Shown here piece after piece: positions 15,745 through 24,868 of a stretch of 64,000 nt of DNA (position 1 is the first letter of the stretch; every line of letters starts with the position of its first letter). The translations under genes were made by a program, and so were the position numbers. Source of the DNA: Anaerovorax odorimutans. GTDB lineage: Bacteria; Bacillota; Clostridia; Peptostreptococcales; JAAYPU01. Location: NCBI GenBank assembly GCA_016841185.1, contig JAENZQ010000004.1:1-64000 (forward strand). Reading direction: 5' to 3'. The notes under the pieces are model-generated. The model had not been told where the DNA came from. It made no database searches and saw only the letters and a list, made by a program, of their open reading frames with translations.

Positions 15745-16746
15745 TTAAAGGTGAAAAACATGCTGTTTCTTTTCAAGTCTGTTGATGAGGTTATATGTTT
15801 TATCTTCACTATTAAAAATAATCGTACAGGCTGTCATATTTCTTTCCATATCTGCTTCAGATAAAATTGAGTTATAATAGCTTTCGCCGCGATAACTCAA
15901 AATTTCTTCTATATCTGAAACCGTGAGCTTTTTATCTTTTTTTCTTCTTAATAATTCCCGAATTTTTGTCAGCCTGAAAAGCGTATTGGAATCCGGTGGA
16001 GTGTAGCCTGTATCAAAAGTTTCATTGATATAGTGATTTGTATGGATAAAAATGTCTTCAATTTCTTTAATCTCAACTTTATCAAAAAGACCTTCAATTG
16101 AATATGCTTTACCCTCTGAAAAAATATTAAGATGAAAGCCCGATGCTGTTTCAAAGTTGGATAGTTTTTCTTTTATTTCCTGAAAATTTTTACATTCTAC
16201 AATAGGCCTCATTACAAACCAGACAGGAATCGATGTACGTTTCATGTTTTCAATATACATATAATTCATGGAGTAAACAAGGCCATGACTGTTAAAACCA
16301 AAAGATGCACCCGGCAAAGCATCTGGAGTCGAATAATCAAAATAGTAACCGTTATCTACATTATACTTAATAAAAGCAGAATTTTGCTGTGTATAGGGTC
16401 CATCCTCATTATGTCCCATAATAATTTGGTTATCCTGTTTTACAATAATATCGGAGCATCGGTCGATATTTCTATCCTCCCAAAGTTCGTAGCATAGGAA
16501 AAGAAGATATAAATCTCTGTCGACTCCTGCGCCGTCAGCTCTTCCGTATATATGTTCGAGCTGTTGAGAAAAGTCTGTTTCTAATTTTTTTTTCACAATT
16601 TTAAAGTCGGCCTGGATGGATGGGTCCTGCATTTCCTGTTCTGCTTGCTTAACATTTTCGGTAATATCTGCTTTAAAGATTTTTCCAAAATTCATTCCAA
16701 GCTCATATTCATTTCCACTTATTTCAATAAACGGAAAACGCATCAT
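15745..16746 (-). CDS. C45-family autoproteolytic acyltransferase/hydrolase
   Basis: 333 residues. The family matures by self-cleavage before a nucleophilic Cys; here the likely residue is in NIDRCSDIIVKQDNQIIMGHNEDGPY (Cys about residue 97), followed by the conserved GHNED (normally GRNxD) block and SFGFNSHGLVYSMN. Relatives include isopenicillin-N acyltransferase and various amide hydrolases of unknown substrate. Ribosome site AAAGGAAAT. It follows the YfcC carrier by 26 bp, suggesting that it hydrolyses an amide or peptide brought in by it. Confidence 0.82.
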   Translation of the reverse strand: MMRFPFIEISGNEYELGMNFGKIFKADITENVKQAEQEMQDPSIQADFKIVKKKLETDFSQQLEHIYGRADGAGVDRDLYLLFLCYELWEDRNIDRCSDIIVKQDNQIIMGHNEDGPYTQQNSAFIKYNVDNGYYFDYSTPDALPGASFGFNSHGLVYSMNYMYIENMKRTSIPVWFVMRPIVECKNFQEIKEKLSNFETASGFHLNIFSEGKAYSIEGLFDKVEIKEIEDIFIHTNHYINETFDTGYTPPDSNTLFRLTKIRELLRRKKDKKLTVSDIEEILSYRGESYYNSILSEADMERNMTACTIIFNSEDKTYNLINRLEKKQHVFHL

Positions 16747-16772
16747 TTTTTATTTCCTTTCTATAATTTATA

Positions 16773-18179
16773 TTATATCCCAATTATTACGCCAATGGTT
16801 ATCATTATGGCCTGAGTGATAAACATCATAACAAATAGTGGTGTAATGAACTTATACCATTTATCCATGCCTATTCCCATAATACCGCATTCTACGGCAA
16901 CAGCTGTAGGCCAGAACATATTGGAGAACCCATCTCCGAATTGATATGCTGTAACAGCAATTTCACGTGAGAGTCCTACTATATCAGCAAGAGGAGCCAT
17001 AATTGGTATAACTACAGCAGCCTGGCCGGTAGCACTTGGAATAAAGAAATTGATCAGATTTTGTACCACGAGCATACCTATTGCAGAAATATTACTAGGT
17101 AGTTTATCTACCAAAGTAGAAAGATATAAAACTGCAGTATCGATAACGCTTGCAGAAGACATTATTACCTCAATCGAAAAAGACAATCCCACCAACAGGC
17201 AGCCAAACATAGCTGATTCGGCAGATTCTACAAAAGAATCGGCGATGTCACCGGGTTTCAACTTATTTATAATGCCGGTAATAAAAAACCATATAATAAA
17301 TAATGCCGCCAGTTCTTCTAAATAGAACTCATAAACAGAAACGGTATAGCCGATTGCAAATATTAATCCAAGGAGCCCAAACAAAGTGATTTTCTGTCTG
17401 TTATTAAAGGGCAATGCAATAAGCTGGTCCCGGGAAAGTATATCCTTATTTAACAATTTTTCCGGCACACCATAAAGATAACTTTTCGCAGGATCTTTTT
17501 TGACCCGGTTGGCATACCACATTACATATCCGATAGAAAGGCTCATAAATACACAAAATACAATGATTCTGAAAATCAGAATTTTTGTTCCCATTAAAGG
17601 GATACCCGCAATGGCAGATGCAATGCCAATGGTAAAAGGGTTTAGAATAGCAGCAGCAAAACCGGTTGCCATACCTACAAATATCATAGCACCACCTACA
17701 ATTCTGTCATAACCTAAGGAAATGGCTATTACAATAAAAGCGGGGATTAAGCCATAGATTTCTTCATATACACCAATGGTTGTTCCTGCAATTCCAAACA
17801 ACAGCATGAAAATAGGAATAAGCAAATAATCCTTATTTCCTAATATTCTTAGGATGCTTCCCACTAAAGCGTTCAATGCACCGGTTTTCATAAGTAAAAA
17901 GACATATGCAGTTGCAAAAATAATGAAAAAGATAATTTCTGAAGCATTTATCATTCCTGCATAAAGGGCTCTGAAAAAGCCCCACGGGCCTACAGGAGAA
18001 GAGTCTACCGGACTGTAGCTGTTTGGAACAACCAGTTCACGGTCCAATTCTGCATTATAAACCCTTTCAAAGCTTCCGGCCGGCAGAATCCAAGTCAGTA
18101 CCACACATAAAAGAATGATCAGAATAATAATTGCATAGGCATGTGGCATTTCAATTTTTTTTTTGCGCAACTGATTCAT
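16773..18179 (-). CDS. YfcC-family anaerobic carrier (COG1288)
   Basis: 468 residues and about 12 membrane segments. HAYAIIILIILLCVVLTWILPAGSFERV opens the protein in the way typical of the family, and PFTIGIASAIAGIPLMG and IPSATGQAAVVIPIMAPLAD are the conserved re-entrant-like motifs. YfcC proteins belong to the ion transporter superfamily, with peptide, amino acid or carboxylate substrates suggested. First gene of a two-gene operon with the C45 hydrolase, divergent from an XRE regulator with three operator-like sites between them. Confidence 0.85.
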   Translation of the reverse strand: MNQLRKKKIEMPHAYAIIILIILLCVVLTWILPAGSFERVYNAELDRELVVPNSYSPVDSSPVGPWGFFRALYAGMINASEIIFFIIFATAYVFLLMKTGALNALVGSILRILGNKDYLLIPIFMLLFGIAGTTIGVYEEIYGLIPAFIVIAISLGYDRIVGGAMIFVGMATGFAAAILNPFTIGIASAIAGIPLMGTKILIFRIIVFCVFMSLSIGYVMWYANRVKKDPAKSYLYGVPEKLLNKDILSRDQLIALPFNNRQKITLFGLLGLIFAIGYTVSVYEFYLEELAALFIIWFFITGIINKLKPGDIADSFVESAESAMFGCLLVGLSFSIEVIMSSASVIDTAVLYLSTLVDKLPSNISAIGMLVVQNLINFFIPSATGQAAVVIPIMAPLADIVGLSREIAVTAYQFGDGFSNMFWPTAVAVECGIMGIGMDKWYKFITPLFVMMFITQAIMITIGVIIGI

Positions 18180-18297
18180 TTTTTTTCCTCCATTTTATTA
18201 TTAATCATTTATTAATCCAACAGTCCTCCTGTTGATTTAATAGCTAATAATGAAAAATCACAACGAAGATTTAATTAATTATTAAAGCAATATATGT

Positions 18298-18404
18298 ATG
18301 ATACGTCATAAAAAATGATGTTTTGTCATTATAAGACCTTTTTTTGTTTACATTATATTAATAATCTGATATATTGTCAATATAAATTATGATGTTATGT
18401 CACA
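18298..18404. promoter_or_regulatory. Three operator-like sites in the yfcC / XRE intergenic region
   Basis: Site 1: TATGA-TACG-TCATA (18298-18311). Site 2: AATGA-TGTTTTG-TCATT (18314-18330). Site 3: TATGA-TGTTATG-TCACA (18388-18404). Sites 2 and 3 share TGATGTT(T/A)TGTCA. Likely bound by the divergently encoded XRE protein. Confidence 0.65.
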
Positions 18405-18459
18405 TTATTTGAATAAATTTTTCATTACATTTAGAATAATAGAGTAGGAGGATAAGCGG

Positions 18460-18828
18460 ATGACTTTAGGGAAGTGTTTAAGAAAAATTCGAAAAGAAAA
18501 AAAATTGACGCAGGCACAGGTGGCCGAACATTTGGATATTAGCGTATCGACTTATACAAAATATGAAACCGGAGTTAATGAACCCGATATCTCAATGTTA
18601 AAGAAGATTGCAAAATTTTTCGGTGTATCTATTGATTATCTTCTTGGAGCAAGTAATGTAACTATTTTAACGTCTGAATCATTTCCTTATACATTGACAG
18701 AAGATTTACAGGAACTATTAGATTTATATACATCCTTAAATCCTCGGAATCAAGGGAAATTGATAGAGCGTGGGAAAATAATACTTGAAGAGCAGAAAGA
18801 CCAGATATATTCTTCTAAAAAAAGGTAG
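18460..18828 (+). CDS. XRE-family transcriptional regulator
   Basis: 122 residues. MTLGKCLRKIRKEKKLTQAQVAEHLDISVSTYTKYETGVNEPDISMLKKIAKFFGVSIDYLLGAS is a canonical HTH_3 domain of the Cro/CI type; the C-terminal ~55 residues (LQELLDLYTSLNPRNQGKLIERGKIILEEQ) form a short helical extension. AGGAGG ribosome site. Divergent from the YfcC-C45 operon, which it probably controls. Confidence 0.88.
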   Translation: MTLGKCLRKIRKEKKLTQAQVAEHLDISVSTYTKYETGVNEPDISMLKKIAKFFGVSIDYLLGASNVTILTSESFPYTLTEDLQELLDLYTSLNPRNQGKLIERGKIILEEQKDQIYSSKKR

Positions 18829-19005
18829 CTTGGATTCTAATAAAAACATATTATTGATTGTACAAGATATAAAGTCATATGGTCAGAATGATTATCATAT
18901 GATTTTTTACTTTTTTGAAGATTAACATAATTCTAACATTAGAATCGATTTAAATTATGTATCATTAGGGTATACTGAATATAATCAGTCACAGGAGGAG
19001 ATAAG

Positions 19006-19620
19006 ATGGATCTGTTATTTTTTCAGAAGCTGTTGGAAATTGAAACATGGATAAGCATTTCCGAAAAGTTTGGTTTTTTTGGGCCTTTCTACGGTATTGC
19101 GGTGACCATGATTGAATCTTTCTTTCCTCCACTGCCATTAGCTTTGTTTGTTACACTCAATGTTATGATGTTTGGACCTGTATTGGGATATATTTACTCC
19201 TGGATCGGTACTTGCCTTGGATCGATAATGGTTTTTCTTCTGCTACGTAAATACGGCAGAAGCAAGTTTCGTATGATGGAAGAAAGATACGAATTGGTTG
19301 GAAAAGCCTCCTGTTGGGCAAAAGAGAAGGGCGGTATGGCAATATTCATTTTATTATGTTTTCCATTTACACCTTCTATTGCGGTGTCGGTATTGGCTGC
19401 TTTAACAGATTTAAGCAAAAGGACATATTTTATCGCATTGATTTTTGGCAAAATGGTTATGATTATGATCCTCAGCGTAGTAGGATATAATATATATGCG
19501 GCTTTGCAATATCCCTTGCGTTTAATTGCTGTTCTGACCATCGTAACAGCCTTTTACTTTGCAGGGAAAAAGTTACTGGAAAAACTGCAGAAAATGTTTT
19601 CAAATAGGCAAAGCTTTTAA
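19006..19620 (+). CDS. VTT-domain (DedA/TVP38-type) membrane protein
   Basis: 204 residues. The VTT core is visible as FGFFGPFYGIAVTMIESFFPPLPLALFVTLNVMMFG...SWIGTCLGSIMVFLLLRKYGR and CFPFTPSIAVSVLAALTDLSKRTYFIALIFGKM. Proteins of this fold are lipid scramblases or flippases, including undecaprenyl-phosphate transporters of the DedA family; which lipid is moved here is not readable. AGGAGGAG ribosome site. Single gene followed by a palindromic repeat. Confidence 0.85.
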   Translation: MDLLFFQKLLEIETWISISEKFGFFGPFYGIAVTMIESFFPPLPLALFVTLNVMMFGPVLGYIYSWIGTCLGSIMVFLLLRKYGRSKFRMMEERYELVGKASCWAKEKGGMAIFILLCFPFTPSIAVSVLAALTDLSKRTYFIALIFGKMVMIMILSVVGYNIYAALQYPLRLIAVLTIVTAFYFAGKKLLEKLQKMFSNRQSF

Positions 19621-19628
19621 ACACAGGC

Positions 19629-19711
19629 AAACGATAGGGACGGGGGACGGTTTTTTTTTGTTTACTTCTTGAATTTGGCAAAGGTAAACAAAAAGAACCG
19701 CCCTATCGTTT
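19629..19711. repeat. Palindromic repeat of the GGGACGGT family
   Basis: AAACGATAGGG ... CCCTATCGTTT at the ends, GGTTTTTTTTTGTTTAC / GTAAACAAAAAGAACC inside, about 83 bp in total. It starts 9 nt after the VTT gene stop and could act as a terminator. It is related in its GGGGACGGTTTTT core to the repeats at 1 and 2439. Confidence 0.75.
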
Positions 19712-19799
19712 ATGTATCGTTTACTTATTGTTTATGCATATTCAAGTGCCCAGAGGCAAAAGCTATTGGTAAAGAATATGTTCAAAGAAGGAGTTCTGC

Positions 19800-20936
19800 A
19801 TGAAAGCCATTGTTTACGAAGGAATAAAGGATGTTAAAGTAAAAAAAGTAAATGATCCTGTAATAATAAATCCCGACGATATTATTATCAAAGTGACTTC
19901 TGCAGCAATATGTGGTTCTGATTTACATTTTTATAATGGGAAAGTTCCCAGTATGCCCAAAGGATTTGTATTGGGGCATGAAACCATGGGCATTGTTGAA
20001 GCAGCAGGAAAAGAAGTTCATAAAGTCAAAAAAGGTGATCGTGTTATCGTCCCTTTTCCAATTTCCTGCGGCCATTGCTTTTACTGTGAAAATGGTTTAT
20101 GGAGCCAATGTGATCATTCCAATCCAAATGGAGAAATCGGCGCCATATTTGGAAGCGGAAAAATCTATGGGGATTATGATGGCGGTCAGGCAGAATATCT
20201 CAGAGTTCCTTATGCCAATGTTGGGCCGGTAAAGATCCCGGAGGCGTTATCGGATGAGCAGGCTCTTTTTTTAACGGATATTCTGCCTACGTCCTATTGG
20301 GGGGTTGTCAACGGAGGGGTTAAAAAAGGAGACACTGTAGTAGTGCTGGGCTGTGGCCCTGTAGGGCTTCTTACCATGAAATGGGCGGCTTATAATGGCG
20401 CTGACCGAATCATTGCAGTGGACCATGTGGATTATCGCCTAAAGCACGCTGAAAATTTTAACGAGGCTGAAATCATCAATCTTGATCAGCACGATAATAC
20501 CGGAGAATACATCAAGGAAATTACTTCCGGAGGTGCAGATGTGGTCATTGATTGCGTTGGCATGGACGGAAAAATGACTGCCCTTGAAAAGGTGGAGACT
20601 GTCTTAAGACTCCAGGGAGGGTCAAAATCTGCTGTTGAAATTGCAACACAAGCGGTACGGAAAGGCGGCACCGTATCCATAGTGGGTGTTTATGGTGCAA
20701 GGTATAATATGTTTCCGCTGGGAGATTTCTTTTCAAGAAACATTACTTTAAAGATGGGGCAGTGCCCGGTGCATTCATACGTAAAACCCATCCTGAGTTT
20801 GATAAAAAGGGGGCAGTTTGATGCCACGGATATCATTACCCATCGGCTGCCCTTAGATAAAGGCGAAGAAGCTTATAATATTTTTAATAAAAAGTTGGAC
20901 AATTGCATAAAGGTTGTTTTAAAACCAGATCACTAA
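19800..20936 (+). CDS. Zinc-dependent alcohol dehydrogenase (formaldehyde/sorbitol dehydrogenase-like)
   Basis: 378 residues, MDR superfamily. Catalytic zinc ligands Cys in AAICGSDLH and the GHE block (VLGHETMGIV); structural zinc Cys cluster CGHCFYCENGLWSQC; Rossmann motif VVVLGCGPVGLLTMKWA with AVDHVDYR, where the Asp favours NAD. The insertion of about 20 residues (EKVETVLRLQGGSKSAVEIATQAV) is typical of the glutathione-independent formaldehyde-dehydrogenase-like subgroup. Ribosome site AAGGAG. Monocistronic; actual substrate unknown. Confidence 0.88.
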   Translation: MKAIVYEGIKDVKVKKVNDPVIINPDDIIIKVTSAAICGSDLHFYNGKVPSMPKGFVLGHETMGIVEAAGKEVHKVKKGDRVIVPFPISCGHCFYCENGLWSQCDHSNPNGEIGAIFGSGKIYGDYDGGQAEYLRVPYANVGPVKIPEALSDEQALFLTDILPTSYWGVVNGGVKKGDTVVVLGCGPVGLLTMKWAAYNGADRIIAVDHVDYRLKHAENFNEAEIINLDQHDNTGEYIKEITSGGADVVIDCVGMDGKMTALEKVETVLRLQGGSKSAVEIATQAVRKGGTVSIVGVYGARYNMFPLGDFFSRNITLKMGQCPVHSYVKPILSLIKRGQFDATDIITHRLPLDKGEEAYNIFNKKLDNCIKVVLKPDH

Positions 20937-21050
20937 GTTGCAACATTATAAAAAGGGTGTTTTAATAATGCCTTATATGTTGACAAATTTTATCCGGATA
21001 GATAACGGGAGGAATAGTTATTCATCAATATTCAATTGTCTTTAGCATGT

Positions 21051-21072
21051 AGCGTTTTAATACGCTTTTTTT
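21051..21072 (+). terminator. Terminator-like hairpin downstream of the alcohol dehydrogenase
   Basis: AGCGT / ACGCT stem followed by a T run. It lies in the 303-bp gap 20937-21239, in which no other feature was found. Confidence 0.5.
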
Positions 21073-21239
21073 AATGATGCTTTAGATTGTACTATCCAAT
21101 TCCATTTTTATGAAGTATAATATCTGTTAAGACCTCATTTATATAATAAGATCATTTTAAAAAAATTCACAAAAATTTTCAGATGATTTTAGGGTGGATA
21201 TAATGCCATCTTAATTTTTATTGTAAGGAAGAAATCAAG

Positions 21240-22184
21240 ATGTTTGCTATTTTCATTAAAATTTTAAGTATATTCAGTATTGTGCTGATCGGATTTGTTG
21301 CAAATAAATTAAACTGGCTCCCCTATGAGTCCGGTAAGTACATATCAAAAATTCTTTTGAACATCTCAACGCCATGTCTGATCTGGTATTCCATGAGCCA
21401 CCAGAAAATGAGCGAAGATACATTTTCCCCAATGATTGAAATTTTGATGTGGACATTCATTGTTTTAGCAGCATGCAGTATTATTTCAATACCAATCGTA
21501 AAGGCCATGCATGTTCCAAAGGGGGACAGAGGGATTTACCGCCTTTTGATTATCTGTACCAATAGCGGTTTTATTGGTTTCCCTCTGGCACAGGCAGTTT
21601 TTGGGAACGAAGGATTATTTCTGATGATTATTGCAAATGCGGCATTTGGTATTTTTGTTTTTTCAGCAGGTGTTTTCTTGCTTTTATATGAATCAGGCCG
21701 CGATACGAAGTTATTTAATGTTTTCGTAAAATCCATGATATCTGTTCCTATGATAGCAGCTGTTTCCGGTCTGATAATATTTTTATTCAATGTGACATTT
21801 CCGGAACCTGCCGAATATATGTTATCTACTGTGGGTGGTATGACGACACCTTTATCGATGCTGCTTATCGGAATACAATTACCGGGAATCAAAGTAAAGC
21901 AAATGATAATGGATATACCATTGCTGCTGAGTGCTGTTATGAGAGTTGCCATAGTTCCAGCCGCATTATTCGTCGTATTGTTAAACTTTCATCTGACGCC
22001 TTTGGTTTTGTGTATTGTTGTGTTCTTAATGGCAATGCCTTCCGCTGCCATAGTGGTGATCTTGTCTGAAGAGTATAATCTGAATACCCGGCTTGCATCA
22101 CAAGGGGTCCTGCTGACCACTTTTTTTTCTTTGGGGACGCTGCCCATTACATCCATGTTGCTGACAGCTTATCTGGTAGGATAA
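21240..22184 (+). CDS. AEC (auxin efflux carrier) family transporter
   Basis: 314 residues, ten hydrophobic segments in two five-helix halves. The N-terminal block VLIGFVANKLNWLPYESGKYISKILLNISTPCLIWYSM with the conserved Asn-x-x-x-P (NISTPCL) and CTNSGFIGFPLAQAVFGNEGLFLM are diagnostic. Bacterial members export or import malate, lactate or other organic acids. Convergent with the LDH-family gene, with only 10 bp between stops, which is unusual but fits no cotranscription. Confidence 0.87.
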   Translation: MFAIFIKILSIFSIVLIGFVANKLNWLPYESGKYISKILLNISTPCLIWYSMSHQKMSEDTFSPMIEILMWTFIVLAACSIISIPIVKAMHVPKGDRGIYRLLIICTNSGFIGFPLAQAVFGNEGLFLMIIANAAFGIFVFSAGVFLLLYESGRDTKLFNVFVKSMISVPMIAAVSGLIIFLFNVTFPEPAEYMLSTVGGMTTPLSMLLIGIQLPGIKVKQMIMDIPLLLSAVMRVAIVPAALFVVLLNFHLTPLVLCIVVFLMAMPSAAIVVILSEEYNLNTRLASQGVLLTTFFSLGTLPITSMLLTAYLVG

Positions 22185-22194
22185 AAGCATTAAG

Positions 22195-23145
22195 CTATAA
22201 GTGCGTTGCCCGTTCATAATTTACTTTTATAATGGAACAGGATTTATCAAAGGCATGTCTTTCTTCATCCGTCAAAGTAAGCTCAATGATTTCATGAACA
22301 CCGTTTTTACCTATGATTGCCGGCACGCTTGCGTATACATGGTTCTGATCGTATTGGCCTGTTAGCAGAACAGAAACAGGAAGTATCTTGTTTTCATCAT
22401 GAAGAATAGCTCTGACCAGTTCTGATAGGGCTGCACCTATTCCAAATTCAGTAAATTCTTTTCCCTTCAGGATCAACCCGCCTTCTTTTTTTGCCCGTTC
22501 GGCTATATTTGAAAGGTTCAGCTCTTTGCGCATTTCGGAGTTTTGATATATCCATTCTGATAAGGGTTTGCCTCCAATGGAGGCAGCAGACCAGCTAACC
22601 ATTTGAGAGTCACCATGTTCTCCCATGACATAAGCGCATATTGATTTCGAATCAATTCCTGTTGCCTGTGAAAGGATTTTTTTTAACCGGGCAGAATCTA
22701 ATAAAGTGCTGGTGGAAAGGACCCTTGGTGCAGGGAATCCGGTTTTAACCTGTAAATAGAAGGTCATTACATCTGCAGGGTTGGAAAGGTTGATTAGAAT
22801 GCCTTCAAATTTTATAGTTAAAAGTTGGGGTATAATAGTCTTGAATATTTCAACAGTATCGTTCATGACGTCCAGTCTGGTTTGGTTTTCCTTTCTTGGT
22901 GCACCTGCACTTATGACAATGATATCCGCATTTGCGCAATCCTCAATCTGTCCTACAGATATTTCAACACGATGTGGCAAATAAGCAACGGCGTCTTCTA
23001 AATCCGCAGCGTGACCGGAAACTTTTGCCTCATCAATATCCACCAGTATGAGTTCATCGCAGATTCCTTGTGTAATCAGGCTGTATGCGCAGTGTGAGCC
23101 TACATGACCTACACCGATAATGGCGATTTTCCTTGTTTTGATCAA
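22195..23145 (-). CDS. L-2-hydroxyacid dehydrogenase of the LDH/MDH family
   Basis: 316 residues, TTG start with GGAGGG 9 nt upstream. NAD fold IAIIGVGHVGSHCAYSL and LVDIDEAK (Asp for NAD); catalytic His in MGEHGDSQM, Asp/Arg in STLLDSARLKKIL, Asn in NLSNPADVMTFY. The substrate loop AGAPRKENQTRLDV aligns with LDH AGANQKPGETRLDL, placing Arg where LDH has specificity residue Gln102; MDH has Arg there. Annotation as plain L-lactate dehydrogenase is therefore doubtful. It is the last gene (17 bp gap) of the trpXYZ operon under a Trp T-box, which suggests an aromatic 2-oxoacid role. The two hints do not agree. Confidence 0.8.
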   Translation of the reverse strand: MIKTRKIAIIGVGHVGSHCAYSLITQGICDELILVDIDEAKVSGHAADLEDAVAYLPHRVEISVGQIEDCANADIIVISAGAPRKENQTRLDVMNDTVEIFKTIIPQLLTIKFEGILINLSNPADVMTFYLQVKTGFPAPRVLSTSTLLDSARLKKILSQATGIDSKSICAYVMGEHGDSQMVSWSAASIGGKPLSEWIYQNSEMRKELNLSNIAERAKKEGGLILKGKEFTEFGIGAALSELVRAILHDENKILPVSVLLTGQYDQNHVYASVPAIIGKNGVHEIIELTLTDEERHAFDKSCSIIKVNYERATHL

Positions 23146-23162
23146 ATCAATAATCCCTCCTT

Positions 23163-23963
23163 TTAATCATATTGCAGCAGCATACGATCGCTGTTCAGAT
23201 TTTTTTTTGTATTTTGGGAGAAACGCTCCAATAGATTTGAAACCGTCAGCTTTGAATGTTCCTCTCCCTTGATATCAACTGCTATTTTCCCTTCATCCAT
23301 CATCAATAGCCGGCTTCCTGTTTTTATGGCCGTAGTAAGGTTATGAGTAATCATCATAGTTGTGATATGTTCACTGCTTACGATGCTTTGGGTCAGTTCT
23401 GTAATCTTTTCTGCAGTGACAGGATCCAGCGCCGCAGTATGTTCATCTAAAAGGAGAAGCTTGGGTTTTACTAAGGTTGCCATGGTCAGGGTGACTGCCT
23501 GACGTTGCCCGCCGGATAAGAGACCGATTTTTGTATTCATCCTGTTTTCAAGCCCCATGCCCAGACAGGATATACGTTCCCGAAGAAATGCCTTGTCTTT
23601 TTTCGTTATGCCTTTCAATAGATGGCTTTTTTTACTTCTCATATAAGCAATGGCCAAATTTTCTTCTACTGTAAGGTTCGGTGCTGTTCCTTTTGAAGGA
23701 TCCTGAAAGATTCTGCCAATCCATACTGCCCGTTTATGCTCTGATAAAAAGGTAATATCCTTATTATCCAAAGTGATTTTTCCGGAATCAGGAAGGATAG
23801 ACCCGGCAATCAAATTAAAAAGGGTGGATTTTCCTGCGCCATTACTTCCAATTACGGAGATGAATTCACCTTCCTTAAGCGATAAAGAAAAATTCTTTAG
23901 AATGGTACGCCGGTCCGGGCTATTAAGATAGAAGGTTTTGTTGATATGTTTCATTGTTAACAT
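23163..23963 (-). CDS. trpZ: Tryptophan ABC transporter ATPase TrpZ-like
   Basis: 266 residues. Walker A IGSNGAGKSTLFNLIAG, signature LLSGGQRQAVTLTMA, Walker B LLLLDEHTAALDP and H-loop MITHNL. Belongs to the COG1101 ATPase group that pairs with COG4120 permeases and COG2984 binding proteins. Overlaps the permease gene by 7 bp. Note the Walker B-following residues DEHTAALD, a typical variant for this group. The Trp assignment comes from the T-box at the head of the operon and from characterised streptococcal TrpXYZ. Confidence 0.88.
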   Translation of the reverse strand: MLTMKHINKTFYLNSPDRRTILKNFSLSLKEGEFISVIGSNGAGKSTLFNLIAGSILPDSGKITLDNKDITFLSEHKRAVWIGRIFQDPSKGTAPNLTVEENLAIAYMRSKKSHLLKGITKKDKAFLRERISCLGMGLENRMNTKIGLLSGGQRQAVTLTMATLVKPKLLLLDEHTAALDPVTAEKITELTQSIVSSEHITTMMITHNLTTAIKTGSRLLMMDEGKIAVDIKGEEHSKLTVSNLLERFSQNTKKNLNSDRMLLQYD

Positions 23964-24856
23964 AATGAAGCTTCCTTTTTCTGTAGTTTTTTTAGTTCAA
24001 ATTTCTTTTTCATTGTTGGCGTTGCAATGGCTATTGCAACAACTAAAGCCGAGATCAATTTCAAATAGGAAGGTGCCAAATTAGTGGTCAGAATAAGTGC
24101 AATCAACAGGCGATAAAGAACAGCCCCGGCGATTACCGACAGAAGGCCCCGCGTGATGGTTTTGTTCTTTATAATGGCATCTCCGATAATCAGTGAAGCC
24201 AATCCAATAACGATAAGCCCAGCCCCCATGTTGATATCTGCGGATTGCTGCATTTGGGCCACCAATGCACCGGATAAGGCAATGGTCGCATTGGAGATAG
24301 CAAAAGCAACCATCTTAGTACTATCCGTATCAATAGATGAAGCACGTACCATATCCTCGTTGTCTCCGGTGGCACGAATGGAAAGGCCAAGTTGGGTCTT
24401 AAAAAACAAATAGTATAAAACAAATATTAGGGTTACGATAAACAATAACAATTCCAATTTATAAAAGATATCTCCAAATAAGGCCGCCGAAAGAGTAAAA
24501 ACAGTTTCATTGTTAAGTAGGGGCATATTTGCTCTTCCTCCCATAACCAGAAGATTGATGGTGTACAGTCCGGTCATAGTCAGAATGCCTGACAGGATAG
24601 GCGCTATGCCGCATTTTGTCTGTAAAATTGCTGTAATAAGGCCGGCAGCAGCGCCTGCTGTAATCCCTGCTGCAAGACCTGCAACAGGATGCCCTGCGGC
24701 AGTTAACACGGCAGACACCGCAGCACCCAATACAAAGCTTCCGTCTGCAGTTAAATCAGGTATATTCAGTATTCTGAATGAAATGAAGATACCAAAGGCC
24801 GGGAGGGTATAAACCAGTCCCAGCTCAATGGCACCTAAGAAAGCAATAAAACTCAT
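23957..24856 (-). CDS. trpY: Tryptophan ABC transporter permease TrpY-like
   Basis: 299 residues, about eight to nine membrane segments; LivH/RbsC-type permease of COG4120. FRILNIPDLTADGSFVLGAAVSAVL and LGLSIRATGDNEDMVRASSIDTD (EAA-like coupling region) are hallmarks, as is GLIVIGLASLIIGDAII. It lies 12 bp after trpX. It forms the membrane path of the uptake system. Confidence 0.88.
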   Translation of the reverse strand: MSFIAFLGAIELGLVYTLPAFGIFISFRILNIPDLTADGSFVLGAAVSAVLTAAGHPVAGLAAGITAGAAAGLITAILQTKCGIAPILSGILTMTGLYTINLLVMGGRANMPLLNNETVFTLSAALFGDIFYKLELLLFIVTLIFVLYYLFFKTQLGLSIRATGDNEDMVRASSIDTDSTKMVAFAISNATIALSGALVAQMQQSADINMGAGLIVIGLASLIIGDAIIKNKTITRGLLSVIAGAVLYRLLIALILTTNLAPSYLKLISALVVAIAIATPTMKKKFELKKLQKKEASLC

Positions 24857-24868
24857 AATAATGCTCCT

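Noticed and set aside
21536-21952. 138-residue minus-strand ORF opposite the AEC transporter
   Set aside because: Shadow of a membrane protein gene, no ribosome site or known domain.
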